Of a stretch of 5,339 nt of DNA, positions 1 through 5,339 are shown piece by piece (position 1 is the stretch's first letter; every line of letters starts with the position of its first letter). The stretch is taken from positions 1-5,339 of the forward strand of contig RFZH01000167.1 in assembly GCA_009920815.1 (NCBI GenBank), written 5' to 3'. The position numbers and the translations under genes are program-made. The stretch is from Paracoccaceae bacterium. GTDB lineage: Bacteria; Pseudomonadota; Alphaproteobacteria; Rhodobacterales; Rhodobacteraceae. The notes beneath the pieces are model-generated. The model searched no databases and was not told where the DNA came from. It was given only the letters and a program-made list of their open reading frames with translations.

Positions 1-810
1 CGTGGGCTAGACCTTAAAATTCGCGTCCCTGATGGGATTGATGGCCTGGAACAATCGATCCGTTCCCGTATGGCAGCGCAGGTAAAGCGAGGATCTATTA
101 ATGTCACAATACGATTATCGACCCGCGCCGAAGCAGAACCACAATTAGCCTTGAACAAAGACATGTTGGGTGTGGTGTTATCCGCTTTGGGCGAAATTGA
201 ACAAAGCGCGATGGATCATCACGTAAACCTTGCACCCTCTACAGCGACAGACATCTTGGCGCTGCGTGGCATATTGGACGTTCAAGACGTGGCACAAGAC
301 ACAAGCGACGCGCTAAAGCCGGCGATCGAGGCGGCCTGCGACGCGGCTTTGGCAATGTTTATCCAAAGTCGACAGGACGAAGGCCGCGCACTTGCCGACG
401 TCTTACATCGGGCCATCACCGACATAGAAATACGGGTCACGCAAGCAACTGCCTTGCTGCCCGAACGCCAAAGCAAAATTGAAACGACATTTAACGAAAG
501 CTTGAAAAGACTGCTTTCGCAAAGCGTGGAAATTGATCAAGATCGCGTTGCCCAAGAAATCGCAACTTTGTTGATCAAACAAGATGTGCAAGAAGAAATT
601 GATCGATTGAATGGACATATCACGGCTGCGCGTGACCTCTTGGCCGATGGTGGGGCCATTGGGCGGCGCTTTGATTTTTTAACCCAAGAATTCAATCGCG
701 AAGCAAATACCCTGTGTTCAAAAGCACAACATAATCAATTGACCCAAGTGGGTTTAGAGCTAAAAACCATTATCGATCAAATTCGGGAACAGGTACAAAA
801 TGTCGAATAA
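1..810 (+). CDS. yicC: YicC/YloC-family endoribonuclease, 5'-truncated by window edge
   Basis: The frame is open from base 1 to the TAA at 808-810, giving 269 visible residues. The family is usually about 290-300 residues, so roughly 20-30 N-terminal residues lie outside the window. The first visible residues (RGLDLKIRVPDGIDGLEQSI, then RSRMAAQVKRGSINVTIRL) match the N-terminal YicC domain, so the ATG at 70 is an internal Met and not the start. The C-terminal DUF1732 domain is complete: GGAIGRRFDFLTQEFNREAN at about visible residues 217-236, ending in the family-typical IREQVQNVE. The middle is rich in charged helices. YicC/YloC proteins are known as endoribonucleases that take part in RNA and small-RNA turnover in the cytoplasm; the exact targets here are unknown. 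The gene overlaps gmk by 11 bases, a common neighbour, which suggests cotranscription and translational coupling. Family call is firm; substrate is not. Confidence 0.93.
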   Translation, partial: RGLDLKIRVPDGIDGLEQSIRSRMAAQVKRGSINVTIRLSTRAEAEPQLALNKDMLGVVLSALGEIEQSAMDHHVNLAPSTATDILALRGILDVQDVAQDTSDALKPAIEAACDAALAMFIQSRQDEGRALADVLHRAITDIEIRVTQATALLPERQSKIETTFNESLKRLLSQSVEIDQDRVAQEIATLLIKQDVQEEIDRLNGHITAARDLLADGGAIGRRFDFLTQEFNREANTLCSKAQHNQLTQVGLELKTIIDQIREQVQNVE

Positions 811-1453
811 AACAATGGCGCGCCGCGGTCTTTTGATTATTTTATCCTCTCCGTCAGGGGCTGGAAAATCAACTTTGGCCAAACGGCTGTTGGCATGGGA
901 TACCGGCATGCGTTTTTCGATCTCGGCCACAACACGTGCCCCACGCCCGGGCGAAGAGCATGGTCGCGAATATTACTTTCATACACGCGAAGAGTTCATT
1001 CAAATGGTTGATCGCGGCGAAATGTTGGAACATGCAGAAGTGTTCGGTAATTTTTACGGTAGCCCGAAAGGCCCTGTTGAAAGCGCAATCAATGGTGGGC
1101 AGGATGTGTTGTTCGACGTTGATTGGCAAGGCGGACAACAGGTTCGCAATTCAGCGCTTGGTAAACACGTGCTGTCTATTTTCATCCTACCACCGTCGAT
1201 CCCAGAACTAGAACGACGGCTGATCTCGCGCGGCCAAGACAGCAAAGAGGTGATTGATAATCGCATGGCCAAATCACGCGATGAAATCAGCCATTGGCCT
1301 GAGTACGATTATGTATTGGTAAACGATGACCTAGAGGCGACTGAAGATCGCCTAAAAACCATCATCAGCGCAGAGCGCCTGCGCTTGACCCAGCAACCCG
1401 ATGTGGTGGATGTCGTACGAACATTGAATAAAGAGTTTGAAAATCGTACCTAA
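800..1453 (+). CDS. gmk: Guanylate kinase
   Basis: Cytoplasmic enzyme that phosphorylates GMP (and dGMP) to GDP with ATP, an essential step of purine nucleotide synthesis and salvage. The 217 residues are normal for the family and the protein is complete. Visible motifs: the P-loop SSPSGAGKST (residues 16-25, Lys23), the GMP-binding segment SISATTRAPRPGE (40-52, Arg46 and Arg49) with Tyr58/Tyr59, LEHAEVFGNFYGSP (76-89, Glu77 and Tyr86), FDVDWQGGQQVR (105-116), and the lid/arginine region RRLISRGQDSKEVIDNRMAKSRDEI (139-163). The ATG at 800 lies inside the end of yicC and has only a weak AGG (791-793) in front; translational coupling to yicC is likely. Met6 (ATG at 815) is a possible alternative start, lacks a Shine-Dalgarno sequence and still keeps the whole P-loop. 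No active-site residue appears to be missing. Confidence 0.97.
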   Translation: MSNKTMARRGLLIILSSPSGAGKSTLAKRLLAWDTGMRFSISATTRAPRPGEEHGREYYFHTREEFIQMVDRGEMLEHAEVFGNFYGSPKGPVESAINGGQDVLFDVDWQGGQQVRNSALGKHVLSIFILPPSIPELERRLISRGQDSKEVIDNRMAKSRDEISHWPEYDYVLVNDDLEATEDRLKTIISAERLRLTQQPDVVDVVRTLNKEFENRT

Positions 1454-1830
1454 ACTGGGCCGTTGCGCATTATCGATGAAAGATGGTTCAAAACAGCGGT
1501 ATCGGCAGTATCTGTTTGCAGCAGGGTAATTTCAATATTTGGAAATCCCTGCGTTAATTCCATTTGGATCATTTCAGGACGCGCCAGCGCATGAAAATAG
1601 CAGGTTAGCGCGTTTTCATATTTATTCTGCGTTAGCAATCTAAGCACATCAAATGCATCATAGGTTGGACAAAATAGCCAACACGACACATCTTGTACCT
1701 CGTGCAGCGCGGGCAGGGTTGTTTGGAATTCGTTAAAAGACATACACATATAGCCGGCACTGGGCACCGCAAAATGATCGCTTGATGCGTCAGGGGTAAT
1801 GAAAATACCACGAAGGCGCGCCATCTGCAC
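1450..1830 (-). CDS. Hypothetical protein, 126 residues, Cys-containing
   Basis: I do not recognise the family. The frame looks genuinely coding: codon choice resembles the neighbours (many GCG, GAT, GAA and CTG codons), the composition is that of a soluble globular protein, and there is a good ribosome-binding site. No signal peptide or membrane segment is visible. It has four Cys (29, 50, 54, 77), two of them in a C-x3-C arrangement within CWLFC (50-54), with several Trp/Tyr/Phe around them; a metal site or redox role is possible but unsupported. The chosen start is GTG at 1830, because AAGGA lies 9 bases upstream; an in-frame ATG two codons later (1824) would put that site 15 bases away. 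The TAG stop overlaps the gmk TAA by 4 bases in tail-to-tail orientation. It lies 129 bases downstream of the LysR gene on the same strand, so cotranscription with it is possible. The weakest point is that only sequence character, not homology, supports it. Confidence 0.7.
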   Translation of the reverse strand: MQMARLRGIFITPDASSDHFAVPSAGYMCMSFNEFQTTLPALHEVQDVSCWLFCPTYDAFDVLRLLTQNKYENALTCYFHALARPEMIQMELTQGFPNIEITLLQTDTADTAVLNHLSSIMRNGPV

Positions 1831-1839
1831 GACAAACCG

Positions 1840-1844
1840 TCCTT
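1840..1844 (-). promoter_or_regulatory. Ribosome binding site deciding the GTG start of the 126-residue protein
   Basis: AAGGA on the minus strand (TCCTT on plus) ends 9 bases before the GTG at 1830. The spacing favours GTG over the ATG at 1824. Confidence 0.55.
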
Positions 1845-1959
1845 AATTTGAAAACATGGGATGTTTGAAAATCCCCCCAATGCAACTATAAGGAAAATTC
1901 ACGCAAGTATTAGCGCACTTTAGGAAAAACTCTGTTTCCAGATCATACGTAAAACAAAT

Positions 1960-2856
1960 TCAACGATTGCGGGCCGTTTCTATCCAATCATGAAACACCT
2001 GCAGGGGACCTGACATAGGGCGGCCTTCGGGCCAAACAAGGTAATAGGCTTCATCGGTCCGTCCATCGCCGATATAGGGCTGTATCAAACGCTCGGCAGC
2101 GATATCGTGTTCAACGGTAAATTCAGGCATCAAAGCAATGCCCAACCCTTGTGCGCAGGCATGTGCAATGGTCGAAAACTGATCATAGACAATTCCGCGC
2201 GTTTTTATCGGACTGTCCCAACCTTGCCGCTTAAACCAGTTTTGCCAAGCATCCGGCCGCGATGCGATATGCAGCAATGGCATCTGTGCCAACGCCTCTA
2301 GATCGAGGGTTTGACCATTTGCCAAATCAGGGTGGCAAACCACAACCAACTTTTCGTGTTGCAATAACAGCGCTTGGGTTCCAGGCCACGATGGCCGCCC
2401 GTAATGCAATGCGGCGTCTGCGGAATCTGTGGCAAAATCAAACGGCACAAGTCGGGTCAACATGTTGATTGTGACATCTGGATGGCGTTCGGAAAAATCG
2501 GCCAAACGCGGCATCAACCAACGCATCCCAAATGCGGGCAATATTCCCAATGTCAACGATCCCGCAGTGGGTTGTTCCATTTGAAACATCAATGTTGACT
2601 GATGGATATGATCCAAGGCGTGACGAATAGAATGTGCAAATTCACGCGCTTTTGGTGTCAAATATAACCTTTGTTTTTCGCGCCTTACCAACGCCGTTCT
2701 ATATTGCTGTTCAAATTGTTGGATCTGACGGCTAACGGCAGACTGGGTCATGCCCAATTCTTGAGCCACCGCAGAAGCAGTTCCCAATCGGTCCAACGCC
2801 TCGATGGCGCGCAAAGAAGCCAGTGATGGAAATTGAGGATTGTAACGTTTCATCAT
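1960..2856 (-). CDS. LysR-type transcriptional regulator, GcvA/GcdR-like
   Basis: Complete 298-residue LysR protein, the usual length. The N-terminal winged helix-turn-helix spans about residues 10-68: FPSLASLRAIEALDRLGTAS, then the helix-turn-helix around AVAQELGMTQSAVSRQIQQFEQ (29-50), then the wing near RLYLTPKAREF (63-73). The TQSAVSRQI recognition helix is typical of the GcvA/AmpR/GcdR branch. The type-2 periplasmic-binding-like effector domain runs from about residue 98 (GSLTLGILPAFGMRWLMPRL) to the end and includes the late motif CAQGLGIALMPEF (234-246). The start is the first of two adjacent ATG codons; an in-frame TAA 8 codons upstream with no start codon between limits it. No clear Shine-Dalgarno is seen. 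It is divergent from gcdH with 100 bases between, the classic LysR arrangement for controlling the neighbour and itself. In Pseudomonas putida the LysR protein GcdR activates gcdH in response to glutarate; an equivalent role here is inference from position and branch, and the ligand is unknown. Confidence 0.93.
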   Translation of the reverse strand: MMKRYNPQFPSLASLRAIEALDRLGTASAVAQELGMTQSAVSRQIQQFEQQYRTALVRREKQRLYLTPKAREFAHSIRHALDHIHQSTLMFQMEQPTAGSLTLGILPAFGMRWLMPRLADFSERHPDVTINMLTRLVPFDFATDSADAALHYGRPSWPGTQALLLQHEKLVVVCHPDLANGQTLDLEALAQMPLLHIASRPDAWQNWFKRQGWDSPIKTRGIVYDQFSTIAHACAQGLGIALMPEFTVEHDIAAERLIQPYIGDGRTDEAYYLVWPEGRPMSGPLQVFHDWIETARNR

Positions 2857-2896
2857 ATATTCATAATACTCATAAACTTATACAAAGAAAGCTATA

Positions 2897-2928
2897 TATT
2901 TGACGAATTTTCTGTAATATATCAAATA
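2897..2928. repeat. Inverted repeat TATTTGA - 18 bases - TCAAATA
   Basis: The arms at 2897-2903 and 2922-2928 are perfect 7-base inverted repeats. The left arm overlaps the candidate -35 (TTGACG) of gcdH and the right arm overlaps the TTGATA of the opposite strand. It is a candidate operator for the adjacent LysR protein. The wide 18-base spacing is not the usual T-N11-A layout, and an AT-rich region can give such a match by chance. Confidence 0.35.
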
Positions 2929-2943
2929 AAAATCATAATCTTT

Positions 2944-2949
2944 AAGGGA
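2944..2949 (+). promoter_or_regulatory. Ribosome binding site of gcdH
   Basis: AAGGGA ends 7 bases before the ATG at 2957. This supports Met1 over the in-frame Met6 (ATG at 2972). Confidence 0.75.
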
Positions 2950-2956
2950 TCACACG

Positions 2957-4177
2957 ATGAAAGACACACCCATGTTGAAAGCCAAAGACGCCCCAGATCT
3001 TGGACAATTTGATTGGTCAGATCCCTTTTTCCTTGAGGATCAATTAACCGAAGACGAACGAATGTTCGCGCAAAGCGCACGCGCTTATGCCCAAGAAAAG
3101 CTGCAGCCACGCGCCATCGCGGCTTTCCGCGATGAAGTGACAGACCCAGCAATCTTTCGCGAAATGGGCGAAATGGGTTTACTGGGGGTAACGGTTCCCG
3201 AGGAATATGGTGGGCTAGGGGCAGGCTATGTCACCTATGGCGTCATTGCACGCGAAATTGAACGCGTTGACAGTGGGTTCCGGTCTATGATGTCTGTACA
3301 ATCCAGCCTAGTCATGTACCCCATCTATGCCTATGGCAGCGAAGAACAACGCAAAAAATACCTGCCCAAATTGGCAAGCGGTGAATTTATTGGCTGCTTT
3401 GGTCTGACCGAACCTGATGCGGGATCAGACCCTGCTGGCATGAAAACGCGCGCTGAAAAAACCGCGACCGGTTATAAATTGACCGGATCAAAAATGTGGA
3501 TATCAAATGCACCCTTTGCCGATGTGTTTGTGATTTGGGCAAAATCAGAAGAACATGGCGGAAAAATCCGCGGCTTCATCTTGGAAAAAGGGATGAAGGG
3601 TCTCTCTGCGCCAAAAATCGGTGGGAAATTATCACTGCGGGCCTCGACCACCGGCGAGGTGGTGATGGATGGTGTCGAAGTTGGCGAAGATGCATTATTG
3701 CCAAATGTGCAAGGTCTAAAGGGTCCTTTTGGTTGCTTGAACCGTGCGCGTTACGGTATCAGCTGGGGTGTGATGGGTTCTGCTGAATTCTGCTGGCATG
3801 CGGCGCGCCAATATGGTTTGGATCGTCATCAATTCAACCGTCCCCTTGCGCAAACACAGCTGTTCCAAAAGAAATTGGCCGACATGCAAACAGAGATCAC
3901 CCTGGGTCTTCAAGCGGCGTTACGCGTTGGTCGTTTAATGGACGAAGCACGCGCAGCGCCAGAAATGATTTCGATGATCAAACGGAACAATTGCGGTAAA
4001 GCGTTGGACATTGCACGCTTGTCGCGCGATATGCACGGTGGTAATGGTATTTCTGAGGATTTCCAAGTGTTTAGACATATGGCAAATCTTGAAACGGTTA
4101 ATACATACGAGGGCGCACATGACGTGCACGCTTTGATCTTGGGTCGCGCGCAAACAGGGTTACAGGCGTTTTTTTAA
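2957..4177 (+). CDS. gcdH: Glutaryl-CoA dehydrogenase (decarboxylating type)
   Basis: FAD enzyme of the acyl-CoA dehydrogenase family that oxidises and decarboxylates glutaryl-CoA to crotonyl-CoA, in the breakdown of glutarate, lysine and related compounds; electrons normally pass to ETF. The protein is complete at 406 residues, typical for the family without a mitochondrial leader. Visible features: N-terminal helical domain with FREMGEMGLLGVTVPEEYGG (67-86); ERVDSGFRSMMS (102-113), whose Glu102, Arg109 and Ser113 match human mature Glu87, Arg94 and Ser98 that line the glutaryl carboxylate pocket; flavin-contact signature GCFGLTEPDAGSD (146-158); KMWISNAP (179-186); QFNRPLAQTQLFQKKLADMQ (292-311); DMHGGNGI (358-365); and the catalytic base Glu385 after Tyr384 in TYEG. 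One oddity: residue 387 is Ala (EGA) where the family nearly always has Thr (EGT). It is divergent from a LysR gene and 11 bases upstream of an FAD oxidase gene, likely one operon. The pocket residues argue for GcdH over a generic acyl-CoA dehydrogenase. Confidence 0.97.
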   Translation: MKDTPMLKAKDAPDLGQFDWSDPFFLEDQLTEDERMFAQSARAYAQEKLQPRAIAAFRDEVTDPAIFREMGEMGLLGVTVPEEYGGLGAGYVTYGVIAREIERVDSGFRSMMSVQSSLVMYPIYAYGSEEQRKKYLPKLASGEFIGCFGLTEPDAGSDPAGMKTRAEKTATGYKLTGSKMWISNAPFADVFVIWAKSEEHGGKIRGFILEKGMKGLSAPKIGGKLSLRASTTGEVVMDGVEVGEDALLPNVQGLKGPFGCLNRARYGISWGVMGSAEFCWHAARQYGLDRHQFNRPLAQTQLFQKKLADMQTEITLGLQAALRVGRLMDEARAAPEMISMIKRNNCGKALDIARLSRDMHGGNGISEDFQVFRHMANLETVNTYEGAHDVHALILGRAQTGLQAFF

Positions 4178-4178
4178 C

Positions 4179-4185
4179 AAGGTGG
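4179..4185 (+). promoter_or_regulatory. Ribosome binding site of the FAD oxidase gene
   Basis: AAGGTGG lies between the gcdH stop and the ATG at 4189; its AAGG core ends 6 bases before the start. It sets the start of the downstream gene and lies wholly within the 11-base gap, as expected for a cotranscribed pair. Confidence 0.65.
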
Positions 4186-4188
4186 TAA

Positions 4189-5339
4189 ATGTCGCAAAAC
4201 CATTGGCACGTTAACGCCGTAGAAGAGGGCCAATATGGCCCTCTTGCTGGTGACATAACCGTTGATATTGCTGTCATAGGCGCTGGGTTTACTGGATTAA
4301 GCACCGCACTTCACGCTGCAAAATCAGGCGCAAAAGTCGCGGTCATCGACGCAAAACACGTGGGCTTTGGCGGGTCTGGCCGCAATGTCGGCCTTGTCAA
4401 TGCAGGTTTATGGTTGCCGCCAGAGGATGTAATATCAACCCTCGGGATCGACGCAGGAAACCGTTTGATAGACCGGCTGTCACGAGCCCCCGATGATGTA
4501 TTTGATTTAATTAAAACATATAATATTCAATGCGATGCGCACCGAAACGGTACATTACATCTTGCCCATTCCAAAAGCGGCCTGAAAGATCTAGAGCGGC
4601 GAAATACGCAATGGAAAGCGCGCGGCGTTGACACCAAGATCATAGACGCGGCAGAAGTTGCAAAACGCGTCGGAAGCGATTGTTATCACGGGGCTTTGTT
4701 AGATTATCGGGCAGGGGTCATTCAACCATTTGACTATGTCCGCGGCTTGGCGCGTGCCGCACATTCACACGGTGTTCAAATTTATGAGAACACTGTATTG
4801 AAAAGCACCGAACCAAATGGTGATAGCTGGACAGTAACAACACCGTCGGGAACGATCTGCGCACAAAAAATCGTGTACGCAACAAATGCCTATGGACCCA
4901 GCCATAATGTTCAAACCACACCAAAAACGTCGTGTGTTTATTATTTTCAAACCGTTAGCGATAGAATCCCTGACAAGATTGCGCAGTCCATTCTGAACCA
5001 AAAAGAAGGATGTTGGGACACCGCCATGATCATGTCGTCATTTCGCATGACACGCGATAACCGTTTGGTTTATGGCGCGATGGGAAACACTGACGCGCCG
5101 CATGGCGGGATCCACAAATCTTGGACGCGGCGTTCTTTTGATCGGATTTTTCCACAACTTTCAAATATCACGCTTGGACCATTTTGGTCAGGAAAAATTG
5201 CGATGACGACCACCAAGATACCCAAAGTCGTGATCACCAAAAACACGGTTCAGGTTTTCGGATTTTCTGGTCGCGGCATAGCACCGGGAACGGCGCTGGG
5301 TAAAGATATTGCAGATTATTTGGCGACGGGGAACACACT
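4189..5339 (+). CDS. FAD-dependent amino-acid/amine oxidase-like protein (DAO/PuuB/OrdL type), 3'-truncated
   Basis: The frame is open from ATG 4189 to the right edge, giving 383 residues; the family is usually about 420-440, so only the last few dozen are missing. The Rossmann FAD-binding segment is at 26-54 (DIAVIGAGFTGLSTALHAA, GxGxxG at 31-36, ending at Asp54), followed by the GFGGSGRNVG motif (59-68) near the flavin that is typical of this group. The substrate part includes DYRAGVIQPFDYVRGLARAA (172-191). The late FAD motif VFGFSGRGIAPGTALGKDIA (356-375) closes the fold. The short N-terminal extension before GDITVDIAVIG resembles gamma-glutamylputrescine oxidase (PuuB). Such enzymes oxidise a secondary or primary amine or imino acid with O2 or the respiratory chain as acceptor. 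Being 11 bases behind gcdH, it may act upstream in lysine, pipecolate or polyamine breakdown; L-pipecolate oxidase (AmaA-like) is one candidate. The substrate cannot be read from the sequence. The 5' coding region carries a strong hairpin. Confidence 0.9.
   Translation, partial: MSQNHWHVNAVEEGQYGPLAGDITVDIAVIGAGFTGLSTALHAAKSGAKVAVIDAKHVGFGGSGRNVGLVNAGLWLPPEDVISTLGIDAGNRLIDRLSRAPDDVFDLIKTYNIQCDAHRNGTLHLAHSKSGLKDLERRNTQWKARGVDTKIIDAAEVAKRVGSDCYHGALLDYRAGVIQPFDYVRGLARAAHSHGVQIYENTVLKSTEPNGDSWTVTTPSGTICAQKIVYATNAYGPSHNVQTTPKTSCVYYFQTVSDRIPDKIAQSILNQKEGCWDTAMIMSSFRMTRDNRLVYGAMGNTDAPHGGIHKSWTRRSFDRIFPQLSNITLGPFWSGKIAMTTTKIPKVVITKNTVQVFGFSGRGIAPGTALGKDIADYLATGNT
4223..4245. repeat. Perfect 10-bp hairpin inside the 5' coding region of the FAD oxidase gene
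   Basis: Arms AAGAGGGCCA (4223-4232) and TGGCCCTCTT (4236-4245) pair perfectly around the 3-base loop ATA (or a 9-bp stem with a 5-base loop). It begins about 34 bases after the start codon, over codons 12-19 (residues EEGQYGPL). The shape resembles an intrinsic terminator stem, but the following bases (GCTGG) are not a T tract. It may attenuate or protect the gcdH transcript, or be a coincidence of coding. Confidence 0.7.

Larger units (their letters stand above)
2857..2956. promoter_or_regulatory. Divergent control region between LysR gene and gcdH
   Basis: A 100-base, strikingly AT-rich spacer between two head-to-head genes, which must hold both promoters and the LysR site. For gcdH a candidate -35 is TTGACG at 2900-2905; a hexamer at normal spacing, CAAATA (2923-2928), is a poor -10. 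On the minus strand TTGATA (bases 2920-2925 on plus) could be a -35 for the LysR gene, again with a weak -10 partner. A T-N11-A pattern, the loose LysR consensus, occurs at 2870-2882 and contains ATAA-AC-TTAT, but the two centres differ by half a base. TCATAA occurs at 2861, 2870 and 2933. The region's role is clear from layout; the individual boxes are tentative. Confidence 0.6.

Noticed and set aside
70..72. ATG at 70 as the real start of the yicC gene.
   Set aside because: The frame is open to base 1 and the residues before it match the N-terminal YicC domain, so the gene is cut by the window edge.
936..1211. A second plus-strand open frame inside gmk.
   Set aside because: It overlaps the conserved gmk motifs in another frame and shows no domain of its own.
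1923..1939. Short hairpin GGAAA - 7 bases - TTTCC downstream of the LysR gene, as a terminator.
   Set aside because: The stem is only 5 bp, mostly A-T, and no T run follows on the minus strand.
2870..2882. T-N11-A motif as a defined LysR operator.
   Set aside because: The T-N11-A centre and the inner ATAA/TTAT dyad centre do not coincide, and such patterns are frequent in AT-rich DNA; it is mentioned only within the control region.
4169..4175. Run of seven T at the end of gcdH as the U tract of an intrinsic terminator or a slippage site.
   Set aside because: No stable stem lies directly in front of it; it simply encodes the Phe-Phe end and the first base of TAA, and the C-terminus (GLQAFF) matches the family.
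4718..5001. Minus-strand open frames over the FAD oxidase region.
   Set aside because: They are shadows of the plus-strand frame, which carries clear FAD-binding motifs; they have no recognisable protein character.
1..5339. CRISPR array, tRNA/rRNA, insertion sequence, toxin-antitoxin or defence genes.
   Set aside because: No regularly spaced repeats, cloverleaf-like sequence, transposase motifs or paired small genes were seen on either strand.

Overview
The window suggests an alphaproteobacterium, most likely a marine Rhodobacterales (Roseobacter-group) bacterium of moderate GC content. The basis is the style of the proteins (a guanylate kinase with an SSPSGAGKST P-loop, and a glutaryl-CoA dehydrogenase that reads like Rhodobacteraceae homologues), the yicC-gmk gene order, and compact coding with short spacers. 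This placement comes from recognising families, not from a database search.

Left part, plus strand (1-1453): the 3' part of a yicC-family endoribonuclease gene, cut by the left window edge, overlaps by 11 bases the complete guanylate kinase gene gmk. This is a housekeeping pair for RNA turnover and GMP to GDP conversion. Middle, minus strand (1450-2856): a small 126-residue protein of unknown function lies tail-to-tail with gmk, the stop codons overlapping by 4 bases. It is followed (upstream in its own direction, after a 129-base spacer in which I see no convincing promoter or terminator) by a complete LysR-type regulator.

Right part, plus strand (2957-5339): a complete glutaryl-CoA dehydrogenase gene (gcdH), transcribed divergently from the LysR gene across a 100-base AT-rich control region. 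After an 11-base gap comes an FAD-dependent amino-acid/amine oxidase-like gene (DAO / PuuB / OrdL type) that runs off the right edge. The layout (LysR <- | -> gcdH -> FAD oxidase) looks like a small catabolic unit for glutarate or lysine-type substrates. The oxidase would act on an upstream amine or imino acid, GcdH would turn glutaryl-CoA into crotonyl-CoA, and the LysR protein would be a GcdR-like local regulator. The oxidase substrate and the regulator's ligand are inference.

I found no RNA genes, mobile elements, CRISPR or defence genes. Nothing here is clearly a new system. The observations most worth a second look are a perfect 10-bp hairpin inside the first codons of the FAD oxidase gene, an Ala in place of a highly conserved Thr beside the GcdH catalytic Glu, a 7-bp inverted repeat in the divergent control region, and the unidentified 126-residue protein.
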